A DNA stretch of 64,000 nt from Candidatus Desulforudis audaxviator MP104C (GTDB lineage Bacteria > Bacillota > Desulfotomaculia > Desulfotomaculales > Desulforudaceae): contig NC_010424.1 of the NCBI RefSeq assembly GCF_000018425.1, positions 1,054,001-1,118,000 on the forward strand, written 5' to 3'. The translations under genes and the position numbers were made by a program. Below the pieces are notes generated by a model that did not search any database, was not told where the DNA came from, and saw nothing but the letters and a program-made list of their open reading frames with translations. This document shows, in pieces, positions 57,185 through 64,000 of the stretch (position 1 is the stretch's first letter; each line of letters begins with the position of its first letter).

Positions 57185-58942
57185 TTGCGCCATACTAAAA
57201 TAATCTGCACCATTGGCCCAGCTTCGGAATCGGTCGAGGTGCTAAGCCGGATGGTCGAATCCGGGATGAACATTTCCCGCCACAATTTCTCCCACGGTTC
57301 CCGGGAGGAACACCGCCGCCGCATCAACAACGTCCGCACGGCCGCCGCGCGGACCGGCAGAACGGTCGGCATAATGGTCGACCTCCGGGGTCCCAAGATC
57401 AGAATCGGCGATCTGGAGCCCGAGCCGGTCGAACTCAAGGCCGGGGATGAACTGACCCTAACCACCGAGGTAATCAAGGGAAACCGCCGCCGCATTTCGG
57501 TCGATTACCAGCCGTTGCCCCGGGAGGTGGGGCCGGGTAACACCATTTTGCTTGGCGACGGTCTGGTCGGGCTGGAAGTGTTGCGGGTTGAGGGGAGCGA
57601 GGTGCTCTGCCGGGTTCTGAACGACGCCTTGCTGACCAGCCGGAAGGGCGTGAATCTGCCGGGTGTGCGGACATCGATCCCCACCGTCACCGAGAAAGAC
57701 ATCAGGGACCTTCATTTCGCCTTGGAGTTGGGCTTTGATTTTGTGGCCGCCTCGTTCGTGCGGCGGGCAGAGGACATCCTTTCGGTGCGCGCAATCCTGG
57801 AGAAGTTCGAATCAGAAGCGCACATCGTGGCCAAGATCGAGACCTGGGAGGCGGTCGAGAACCTGGACGACATCATTAAGGTGACGGACGCGGTGATGGT
57901 GGCACGCGGTGACTTGGGGCTGGAGATCGCCGCCGAGGAAGTGCCCCTGGTTCAGAAAAAGATCATCGCCCGTTGCAACCTGGCCGGCAAGCCGGTGATC
58001 ACCGCGACTCAGATGCTGGAATCAATGATCCACAACCCGCGTCCAACCAGGGCCGAGGCTAGTGACGTGGCCAACGCGATTTTGGACGGTACGGACGCCG
58101 TGATGCTTTCGGCGGAAACCGCGACCGGGGAATACCCGGTGGCCGCGGTGGAAACCATGGACCGCATCGCCCGTCGGGCGGAAGCCGACCTTCCCTACGG
58201 AATGCTGCTTCACCAGCGGCACCGGGACATCTCCCGCCGCACGGTCACCGACGCCATCAGCTACGCCACCTGTGCCACCGCCGCCGACCTCGACGCCGCC
58301 GCCATCATTACGGCTACCCAGACCGGGTATACGGCGCGGATGGTGGCCAAGTACCGGCCAGCGAGGCCGATTGTGGCCGTAACACCTCGGGAAGACGTGG
58401 TGCGGCGCCTGACCCTGTTGTGGGGGGTGCAGCCGGTCTACGTTCAAGAGGAGATCGAGGACACCGACCGGATGATCTCGGCCTCCATTGAAGCCGCCCT
58501 GGCCGCCGGTCTCATCCGCGGCGGCGACCTGGTGGTGATCACCGCCGGCGTGCCGGTGGGCCTGCACGGCAGCACCAACCTGCTCAAAGTGCACACCGTG
58601 GGCAATGTCCTGGCCCGGGGCATCGGGATCGGCAACCAGGCGGTGACCGGCAGCCTGAAAATCGCGCACAGCGCTGCGGAAGCCCTGGTCAAGATCGAGC
58701 CGGGGGACATCCTGGTCACCCGGGCCACCGACCGGGATTATGTTCCGGCGATCGAAAAGTCATCCGGAGTGATCACCGAAGTCGGCGGGCTGACCTCACA
58801 CGCCGCCGTGGTGTGCCTGCAGTTCAACCTGCCGGTGATCGTGGGGGTTACGGGGGCGACCGAGATTCTTGACGAAGGGGCGATTGTGACCATCGACGCG
58901 TTGCGGGGGTTGGTTTACAGCGGCGCCACCCGCGTGCTCTAG
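57185..58942 (+). CDS. pyk: Pyruvate kinase with C-terminal PEP-utiliser domain
   Basis: 585 residues, longer than the 470-residue minimal enzyme. Barrel with TKIICTIGPASES, the FSHGSREEH segment, MVDLRGPKIRIG, DVMVARGDLGLEI-like MVARGDLGLEI, and TQMLESMIHNPRPTRAEASDVANAILDG (read in parts). The extra domain, after about residue 490, has GGLTSHAAVVCLQF with the His position of PEP-utilising enzymes, as in Geobacillus pyruvate kinase. TTG 57185 follows GGGTGGGGG. Carbon flow through pfkA and pyk matches glucan storage genes elsewhere in the window. Confidence 0.96.
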   Translation: MRHTKIICTIGPASESVEVLSRMVESGMNISRHNFSHGSREEHRRRINNVRTAAARTGRTVGIMVDLRGPKIRIGDLEPEPVELKAGDELTLTTEVIKGNRRRISVDYQPLPREVGPGNTILLGDGLVGLEVLRVEGSEVLCRVLNDALLTSRKGVNLPGVRTSIPTVTEKDIRDLHFALELGFDFVAASFVRRAEDILSVRAILEKFESEAHIVAKIETWEAVENLDDIIKVTDAVMVARGDLGLEIAAEEVPLVQKKIIARCNLAGKPVITATQMLESMIHNPRPTRAEASDVANAILDGTDAVMLSAETATGEYPVAAVETMDRIARRAEADLPYGMLLHQRHRDISRRTVTDAISYATCATAADLDAAAIITATQTGYTARMVAKYRPARPIVAVTPREDVVRRLTLLWGVQPVYVQEEIEDTDRMISASIEAALAAGLIRGGDLVVITAGVPVGLHGSTNLLKVHTVGNVLARGIGIGNQAVTGSLKIAHSAAEALVKIEPGDILVTRATDRDYVPAIEKSSGVITEVGGLTSHAAVVCLQFNLPVIVGVTGATEILDEGAIVTIDALRGLVYSGATRVL

Positions 58943-59042
58943 GCGGGACCAAGTCTCCATGACATGAAAGCCCCCCGGGTAAATCTGCCGCGGATGCGGC
59001 CGGTCCAGCGGGATATCCTAAGTCCGGGAAGGGGGATGACCG

Positions 59043-59630
59043 TTGGATTCCGTCCTCGACTGTCTGTCGGCGTTGGGACTGGGCGGCGTGGTGCTGGGAA
59101 CGGTTCTGGAAGCCTTGGGAGTGCCCTTCTTTCCCGGGGCGGTGGTCATGATTCTGGCCGGGGTGCTGGTGCACCAGGGAGCCCTGAATTTCCCGGCTAC
59201 GCTCGGAGCGGCCTTCGGCGGATACACGGTGGGCTCGGTGCTGGCCTACCTGCTCGGCAAAAATGTGGGCACCCCGTTCTTCCGGCGGTACGGGCGCTTC
59301 CTGCACGTTTCGCCCGAGAAACTGATGCAGGCGCAAACCCTGCCGGCTTATTCAGCTGGTTTTTTTGTGCTTCTGGGCCGGTTCGTGCCCGGTGTCGGCA
59401 ACCTCACGCCTTACCTGGCCGGTTTGGCCCAGCTTCAGGTGGGCTGGTTCCTTTTATACAACTCGCTTTACGCCTTGGGCTGGGGGACCGTTTACCTTGG
59501 AGTGGGGATGTTTTTTGGTTCCCGGTGGCCGGCGATCATCACCTTCATCCAACCGCGCCTGCTCGGAATCGCCGTGCTTGGGGGACTGGCGGTTGTAGCG
59601 GTCATGATGCACCTGGATCGAAAACGGTGA
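59043..59630 (+). CDS. DedA family membrane protein
   Basis: 195 residues with about five hydrophobic segments. Family landmarks are GVPFFPGAVVMILAGVLVHQGA, GYTVGSVLAYLLGKNVG, then the key FVLLGRFVPGVGNLTPYLAGLAQL containing the conserved Arg and Gly-rich reentrant motif. DedA proteins are implicated in lipid-carrier (undecaprenyl phosphate or phosphatidylethanolamine) flipping and in membrane potential balance. TTG 59043 follows GGGAAGGGGG. Confidence 0.9.
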   Translation: MDSVLDCLSALGLGGVVLGTVLEALGVPFFPGAVVMILAGVLVHQGALNFPATLGAAFGGYTVGSVLAYLLGKNVGTPFFRRYGRFLHVSPEKLMQAQTLPAYSAGFFVLLGRFVPGVGNLTPYLAGLAQLQVGWFLLYNSLYALGWGTVYLGVGMFFGSRWPAIITFIQPRLLGIAVLGGLAVVAVMMHLDRKR

Positions 59631-59659
59631 CTGCCGGCCTGACCGCCCTGGGCGTTTTC

Positions 59660-59857
59660 CTAAGGTTTCGAGTGGGCGCAGTAGGCTTTGATGCAGTTTC
59701 CTTTGGAACTGCGGAACAGGTCTTTGAACAGCCGGTCGAAAAGTTCTTGTTTAAGGCACAAGACACCACCGGGGTTTACCGGGGTGCCGTTGACGAACAT
59801 GTTGAAGTAAACCAAGCCGTTTACCTCCCGAACCACGGTCAGCGTATAATGGTTCAT
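59660..59857 (-). CDS. Small uncharacterised protein
   Basis: 65 residues beginning MNHYTLTVVREVNGLVYFNM, with CLKQELFDRLFKDLF in the middle and two Cys near the C terminus (NCIKAYC). On the minus strand GGGAGGG lies 6 bases before the ATG at 59857, and the reading frame has normal codon composition, so I think it is real. I do not recognise the family. It converges with dedA. Confidence 0.6.
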   Translation of the reverse strand: MNHYTLTVVREVNGLVYFNMFVNGTPVNPGGVLCLKQELFDRLFKDLFRSSKGNCIKAYCAHSKP

Positions 59858-59881
59858 CTTGGACCCTCCCATACTAATCAT

Positions 59882-60297
59882 ATCCTAGTCTGATAAACCA
59901 GAATCCAGAATAAGGAACAAAAAACCAGATCAGAATGACAGCAAAACCTTTCCGGTAACTAAATTCGCTACATCGTCCATTGTTTGGCCCCGGATCAAAT
60001 ATTCTCTTACATTTACATTTTGCACGCAGATGTTTACAGCATAGGGATAAATCATAGTTGTCTAGTCCTATTAGCTGTGAATTATCTTTCTTCTTGCCAT
60101 CTTATGCAGTTGTCTGCATAATAGGCCCTAAACGCGGGTCCGAAGGATACCTTCTCGGACTAGTTATAACCTGGTTCCGGGAATGATTTGGACAGGCGAA
60201 CGTTATTCCCTGCTGCACCGTGGGATGTTTTCGGGGGGTTGCAGGAGGCGGGCGAAGACGCGCCGAAAAGTCATCCAGGGACGGGAAGGAGTGTGAG
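59882..60297. other. 416-bp intergenic region upstream of apgM
   Basis: Noticeably AT-rich in its first 220 bases, then GC-rich. Contains a hairpin GTCCGAAGG...CCTTCTCGGAC (60138-60160). Promoters for the small minus-strand gene and for apgM are expected here, but I could not define boxes with confidence. No gene seen. Confidence 0.5.
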
Positions 60298-61515
60298 GTG
60301 CTTTTGAAATACCTGGTGTTGGTGGGAGACGGGATGGCCGACGAGCCCCGGCCGGAACTGGATGGGATGACGCCGCTGCAATACGCCCGGACGCCACACA
60401 TGGACCTCGTGGCGGCTTGTGGGGAGATCGGGCAGGTACGGACGGTGCCGGCCGGGTACCAACCGGGCAGTGACGTGGCCAATCTCTCGGTGCTGGGTTA
60501 CGACCCGCAGAAGTATTATACCGGACGGGCGCCGCTGGAGGCGGTGAGCATGGGGATCGACTTGCAGGAACGGGACGTCGCCTTCCGCTGTAACCTGGTT
60601 ACCCTCACCGACGCGGAACCCTACGAGGAACGGGAAATGGTCGACTACAGCGCCGGTGAAATCAGCACGGCCGAGGCCCGCGAACTGATTCTCTTTTTGG
60701 ATCGGGAGCTTGGTTCCGAAGCGCTCCGCTTCTATCCGGGCGTCAGCTACCGGCACCTGCTGGTATGGCGGGAAGGACCCGTGGAAACCCGGCTCACCCC
60801 GCCGCACGACATTCCGGGAATGGAGGTGCGCGCGCACTTGCCGGCGGGGGTTGGTGACGGGGTACTGAAATCGCTGATGGTACGGAGCGCCGAACTGCTC
60901 GCCGGACATCCCGTGAACCGGGCACGCCGGCAGCGAAACGAGCGCACGGCAAACTCCATCTGGTTCTGGGGGCAGGGCCGCCGGCCGGCCCTGCCTCCGT
61001 TCCGCGACCTCTTCGGTCTGCAGGGAGCGGTGATCTCGGCCGTCGACCTGATCAAGGGCATCGGGCTGTGCGCCGGCCTGGAAAGCATCGAGGTCGAAGG
61101 CGCGACCGGGACGATTCACACCAACTTCCGCGGAAAAGCGGTGGCGGCGCTGAACGCCCTTGCTTCCGGAGCCGATTTCGTCCTGATCCACGTGGAGGCT
61201 CCGGACGAGGCCAGTCACCACGGGGATTTAGAAACGAAAATACGGGCGATCGAAGAGATCGACCAGCGAGTGTTGGGGGAGGTCCTCCGCGGGGCGAGGG
61301 ACATCGGCCCTCTCAGGATAATGGTTCTTCCAGACCACCCCACGCCGCTCCGAACCAGGACCCATTCCGCCGACCCGGTGCCCTTCGCCATACTGCGGGA
61401 AGGAACCGGGGGTGGTCGTAAGGCGGAACGGGGGTTTGACGAAGTCTCAGCCGCGCGAAGCGGTGTCTATTTTAGAATCGGCTGCAAGCTGATGCCTTAC
61501 TTCATCAGGCGCTAG
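60298..61515 (+). CDS. apgM: 2,3-bisphosphoglycerate-independent phosphoglycerate mutase, archaeal type (ApgM)
   Basis: 405 residues of the alkaline-phosphatase superfamily ApgM, converting 3- to 2-phosphoglycerate. N-terminal metal site VLVGDGMAD, nucleophile Ser in GSDVANLSVLGYDP, and the C-terminal metal ligands HVEAPDEASHHGD and VLPDHPTP. GTG 60298 is preferred, with GGGAAGGAG 6 bases upstream. This archaeal-type enzyme is frequent in thermophilic and anaerobic bacteria. It converges with sod. Confidence 0.93.
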   Translation: MLLKYLVLVGDGMADEPRPELDGMTPLQYARTPHMDLVAACGEIGQVRTVPAGYQPGSDVANLSVLGYDPQKYYTGRAPLEAVSMGIDLQERDVAFRCNLVTLTDAEPYEEREMVDYSAGEISTAEARELILFLDRELGSEALRFYPGVSYRHLLVWREGPVETRLTPPHDIPGMEVRAHLPAGVGDGVLKSLMVRSAELLAGHPVNRARRQRNERTANSIWFWGQGRRPALPPFRDLFGLQGAVISAVDLIKGIGLCAGLESIEVEGATGTIHTNFRGKAVAALNALASGADFVLIHVEAPDEASHHGDLETKIRAIEEIDQRVLGEVLRGARDIGPLRIMVLPDHPTPLRTRTHSADPVPFAILREGTGGGRKAERGFDEVSAARSGVYFRIGCKLMPYFIRR

Positions 61516-61605
61516 CGGATGGCAGGCAACGGGCCTTTCGGCAAACGCCGGAAGACCCTTCAAGCTCTCGGCGGCCAACAGGCGGGTCTGGTGATCCTTT
61601 TCGGT

Positions 61606-62199
61606 TCAGTCCCCGGCGGATTCGAGCCGGCGGTTCACATCTTCCCAGTTCACCAGGTTCCACCAGGCTTCAACCCAGGCGGCGCGCTTGTTCTGGTACT
61701 TTAAGTAGTAGGCGTGCTCCCAGACGTCGCAGGCCAGGAGCGGCACCGTGTTCCAGAGCGCCAAGTTCTGGTGCTTTTCCACGGTGAGTACCTCCAGGCG
61801 TCCGAAGTTGCGGTTCCAGCAGAGCAGGGCCCAGCCGGAACCCTCGACCACCGTCGCGGCGGTGGAAAAGTACTTTTGGAAGACCTCAAAGCTCCCGAAG
61901 TCAGCTTCGATCCGGGCTGCAATGGCGCCATGAGGATGTCCGCCTCCGTCCGGGCGCATATTTTCCCAGAACAGGGCGTGCAGTTGGTGACCGGCGCCGT
62001 GGAAGGCCAGCTCACGCTCCCAGTGCTTCACCAGGGCGTAGTCACCCTTGTCGCGAGCGTCAGCCAGTTTGGCCTCGGCGTTGTTCAGGCCGTCCACGTA
62101 GGCCTTGTGGTGCGCGCCATGGTGCAGCCGCACGGTCTGTTCATCCAGGTGGGGCTCTAGGGCGTCATAGGCGTATGGCAGAGGAGGAAGACTGTGCAT
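61606..62199 (-). CDS. sodA: Fe/Mn superoxide dismutase
   Basis: 197 residues. Metal-ligand regions are intact: HHGAHHKAYVDGLN, the FHGAGHQLHALFWENM segment, and C-terminal DVWEHAYYLKYQNKRAAWVEAWW supplying Asp and His. Protects against superoxide; its presence in an apparent anaerobe suggests exposure to oxygen. Metal choice (Fe or Mn) is not resolved. ATG at 62199 is preceded by AAGGAGG on the minus strand, 9 bases away. No signal peptide. Confidence 0.95.
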   Translation of the reverse strand: MHSLPPLPYAYDALEPHLDEQTVRLHHGAHHKAYVDGLNNAEAKLADARDKGDYALVKHWERELAFHGAGHQLHALFWENMRPDGGGHPHGAIAARIEADFGSFEVFQKYFSTAATVVEGSGWALLCWNRNFGRLEVLTVEKHQNLALWNTVPLLACDVWEHAYYLKYQNKRAAWVEAWWNLVNWEDVNRRLESAGD

Positions 62200-62390
62200 C
62201 GATCTAAACCTCCTTTTTGATTTATCCTGATTCTGACACAACCTGCCCCGGGCACGCAAGTCCGGTTCGTCCCCCGGGCTCACCAAATGGACAAGGTTTT
62301 AGGGTGGAGGGTGGCGCCGTGCTGGTCACGGGCCTGGCCGGGGTGACACGGTACACCTGGGACGGCCGACAGATCGTCCGTAGGTAACAC

Positions 62391-62431
62391 AAGAAGCCCG
62401 CGGCTGGCTAACCTCCACTCGCCGCGGGTTT
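62391..62431 (-). terminator. Terminator of tRNA-Leu
   Basis: CCCGCGG (62397-62403) and CCGCGGG (62422-62428) form a GC stem; on the minus strand it is followed by CTTCTTGT. It lies just beyond the 3' end of the tRNA. Confidence 0.65.
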
Positions 62432-62443
62432 GCTGTTCATTTC

Positions 62444-62531
<88 letters not shown>

Positions 62532-62544
62532 ACGACACACCTGA

Positions 62545-62574
62545 ATTATACCATACCCCGCGCGGTCCGGGCAA
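62545..62574 (-). promoter_or_regulatory. Promoter of tRNA-Leu
   Basis: On the minus strand TTGCCC, an 18-base spacer and TATAAT, with TGG before the -10 box (extended -10). It ends 13 bases before the tRNA 5' end. Confidence 0.75.
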
Positions 62575-62662
62575 GAAAGACGGGGAACAAAATCAGCCCT
62601 GGGAACAAGAAGGGCAACCGGGAAGAAAATACCTGGATTGGTTTGCCTTTGCATAATTGATT

Positions 62663-62690
62663 TTGACAAGGTAAACTATGAGAATAATAA
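62663..62690 (+). promoter_or_regulatory. Candidate promoter of the NFU selenoprotein gene
   Basis: TTGACA (62663-62668), 16-base spacer, TAATAA (62685-62690), 25 bases before the GTG start. The -35 is perfect and the -10 is fair. Confidence 0.5.
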
Positions 62691-62715
62691 AACATGCGCG
62701 TGGGGAGGTCCGGAT

Positions 62716-62937
62716 GTGAGGGAGAAAGTCGAGGAAGTGTTGAACAAGGTTCGTCCCTATCTGCAGCGGGACGGAGGAGATGTGGAATTGGTCGATGTCA
62801 AGGACGGCGTTGTCCATGTGCGGCTCAAAGGGGCCTGTCGAGGCTGACCGATGTCTACTGTCACCCTCAAGCAGGGAATTGAGCGGTCGCTCAAGGAAGC
62901 GGTTCCCGAAGTCAAACGGGTGGTCCAGATCTTTTAA
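62716..62937 (+). CDS. NFU-domain iron-sulfur protein with in-frame TGA (selenocysteine) in the CxxC motif
   Basis: 73 residues if TGA at 62845-62847 is decoded as selenocysteine. The NFU (NifU C-terminal) domain is recognised before the TGA ([26 protein letters not shown]) and, in the same frame, directly after it ([22 protein letters not shown]). The Fe-S ligand motif CxxC is therefore C41-R-G-U44. NFU proteins carry or transfer [4Fe-4S] clusters. GTG 62716 follows GGGGAGG. If the TGA were a stop, the product would lose its second ligand and the C-terminal half. The parallel case in the hydrogenase supports recoding. Confidence 0.87.
62848..62876 (+). promoter_or_regulatory. Possible SECIS hairpin in the NFU gene
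   Basis: Sixteen bases after the TGA, CCCT (62864-62867) pairs with AGGG (62873-62876) around loop CAAGC. The distance from the UGA fits bacterial SECIS elements. The stem is short as drawn. Confidence 0.4.
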
Positions 62938-62945
62938 GGTCGAAT

Positions 62946-62972
62946 CCCCCCCCCCCCCCTCACGGGGGGGGG
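62946..62972 (+). repeat. Homopolymer hairpin C14-TCAC-G9
   Basis: A run of 14 C (62946-62959), then TCAC, then 9 G (62964-62972), able to form a perfect nine-pair G-C hairpin. It begins nine bases after the NFU stop codon. No T run follows. It could act as a terminator-like or RNA-protecting structure, and the run length is expected to vary. Confidence 0.7.
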
Positions 62973-63089
62973 CATGGTGAAGAGGTTGGACTGTCCCGCC
63001 ACGGGGAAGAATACTATTACCAGGAAACCTAAATACTGGATTAATTGGGAGAGTTATTGGTAGTGCACGGGGCTTGACTGCGGATTTCC

Positions 63090-63118
63090 TTGACAGACAG
63101 TGGATAAGCCATTACAAT
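63090..63118 (+). promoter_or_regulatory. Strong sigma-A promoter of rny
   Basis: Consensus TTGACA (63090-63095), 17-base spacer, TACAAT (63113-63118). Transcription from about 63125 would give a leader of nearly 200 bases before rny. The rest of the 384-base gap (62938-63321) holds the C/G hairpin and no supported gene. Confidence 0.8.
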
Positions 63119-63321
63119 TATGTTTGGGAGAAAATAGAATTGGCATTTACCTCATCGGTTTAAGGATAAATAACCGAATACGGCATCATGGAGCATATGC
63201 CTTAGAGCGCATGCGGGTGTTTCCGTGGAGTAGGTGCCAGTCGTTTTCTGCCGGGGTATCCTCGGTTTTTCTATTTTGTTTTCTATTTTCAATGTCTAAT
63301 TGAGTAAGGGAGGTGAACTTC

Positions 63322-64000
63322 TTGCTTGAAAACACAGCAATAATAATCGCCATCACTACCGGATTCGTAGCATTTATCGGTGGGTATTTCCTGCGCAAGC
63401 TGCTGGGTGAGATGAAAATCACGTCCGCGGAGGAGCGGGCCAGGTTGGTACTTGAGGAGGCGGCCAAAGAGGCTGAATCCAAGAAGAGAGAGGCAGTGGT
63501 TGAGGCCAAGGAAGAGATCCTGAAACTTCGGAACGAGGTAGAGCGGGAAAGCCGGGAACGGCGCAGTGAGCTGCAGCGCCAGGAACGGCGTCTGGTGCAG
63601 AAGGAAGAGAGTCTGGACCGCAAACTAGAAGCCCTGGAGAAAAAGGAGGAAAACCTGGCCAAAAGAGAGACTGAACTGGCTAAAATGCACGAGGAACTGA
63701 AGGCGCTGCACCAGAAAGAGCTGCAGGAACTGGAACGGATTTCCGGCCTTTCCACCGAGGAGGCCAGGCAGATTCTGCTGCAGGACGTGGAGAAAGAAAT
63801 CCAGCAGGAAGCAGCATTGCTGGTCAAGGAGATCGAGGGGCGGGCCAAGGAGGAGGCCGACCGGCGGGCCCGGAATATTATTTCTCTAGCCATTCAACGC
63901 TGTGCGGCTGACCATGTGGCCGAATCGACAGTGGCGGTGATCCCGCTGCCCAACGAGGAAATGAAGGGACGGATCATCGGGCGTGAGGGACGCAACATCC
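63322..64000 (+). CDS. rny: Ribonuclease Y (partial, 3' end outside the window)
   Basis: Membrane-anchored endoribonuclease that starts mRNA decay in Firmicutes. Seen here are about 226 residues: an N-terminal transmembrane helix (about 5-22, [17 protein letters not shown]), a long highly charged coiled coil (about 30-180, rich in Glu, Lys, Arg), and the beginning of the KH domain ([21 protein letters not shown], the [10 protein letters not shown] motif). The HD catalytic domain lies beyond the right edge. TTG 63322 follows AAGGGAGGTGA with 5-base spacing. Confidence 0.95.
   Translation, partial: MLENTAIIIAITTGFVAFIGGYFLRKLLGEMKITSAEERARLVLEEAAKEAESKKREAVVEAKEEILKLRNEVERESRERRSELQRQERRLVQKEESLDRKLEALEKKEENLAKRETELAKMHEELKALHQKELQELERISGLSTEEARQILLQDVEKEIQQEAALLVKEIEGRAKEEADRRARNIISLAIQRCAADHVAESTVAVIPLPNEEMKGRIIGREGRNI

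Noticed and set aside
63100-63303. 67-codon plus frame before rny
   Set aside because: It starts inside the promoter and has no ribosome-binding site or family match; it is more likely the rny leader.

Overview
This window is GC-rich DNA from an anaerobic, endospore-forming Firmicute. The evidence is a complete spoIIIAA-AH operon, GatCAB transamidation, an OLE RNA with its membrane partner, a TRAP (MtrB) homologue, a split acetyl-CoA/pyruvate carboxylase set, an archaeal-type phosphoglycerate mutase, and very frequent TTG and GTG starts. The combination resembles thermophilic or subsurface Peptococcaceae (Desulfotomaculum / Pelotomaculum / Ca. Desulforudis / Moorella-like lineages). That placement is inference; no 16S gene is present. 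No mobile element, phage or CRISPR array is visible, and gene order is mostly syntenic housekeeping.

Layout. 0.5-6.3 kb: tldD, tldE, aroQ, an M24 aminopeptidase, efp and a small zinc-ribbon protein, closed by a strong terminator. 6.4-11.5 kb: spoIIIAA-AH. 11.7-14.9 kb: a pyruvate carboxyltransferase fused to an AccB-type biotin carrier (with a well-formed internal start that could also give free AccB), then biotin carboxylase. 15-27.8 kb: asp23-amaP-DUF2273-nusB-xseA-folD-fchA-xseB-ispA, then OLE RNA with its own probable promoter, oapA, dxs, tlyA, nadK, argR and recN. 27.9-31.2 kb: gatCAB. 31.3-35.4 kb: a homocitrate/Re-citrate synthase-like enzyme, a two-subunit aconitase-like hydratase and an isocitrate dehydrogenase-like enzyme, probably oxaloacetate to 2-oxoglutarate. 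35.6-39.3 kb: a GT4 glycosyltransferase and a nucleotidyltransferase fused to a degenerate phosphohexomutase. 40-44.6 kb: a membrane-linked [NiFe] hydrogenase operon. 44.7-49.1 kb: GH57, DUF4912 and GH15 alpha-glucan genes. 49.5-59.6 kb: CoA-binding protein, trmL, dnaE, mtrB, a small protein, accD, accA, pfkA, pyk and dedA. 59.7-64 kb: a small unknown gene, apgM, sod, tRNA-Leu(CAA), an NFU-domain gene and the start of rny.

Most notable are two genes each interrupted by one in-frame TGA exactly where the family has an Fe-S or Ni-Fe ligand cysteine. In the [NiFe] hydrogenase large subunit the TGA replaces the second cysteine of the N-terminal RxCGxC motif. In the 73-residue NFU protein it replaces the second cysteine of CxxC. 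In both, homology continues without a break after the TGA, so both are best read as selenoproteins. The hydrogenase case is unusual because the well-known [NiFeSe] enzymes carry selenocysteine in the C-terminal DPCxxC motif, which here is all cysteine. The second major element is the OLE RNA locus. A third is a possible structured, switch-like leader in the 680-bp gap before the hydrogenase operon.
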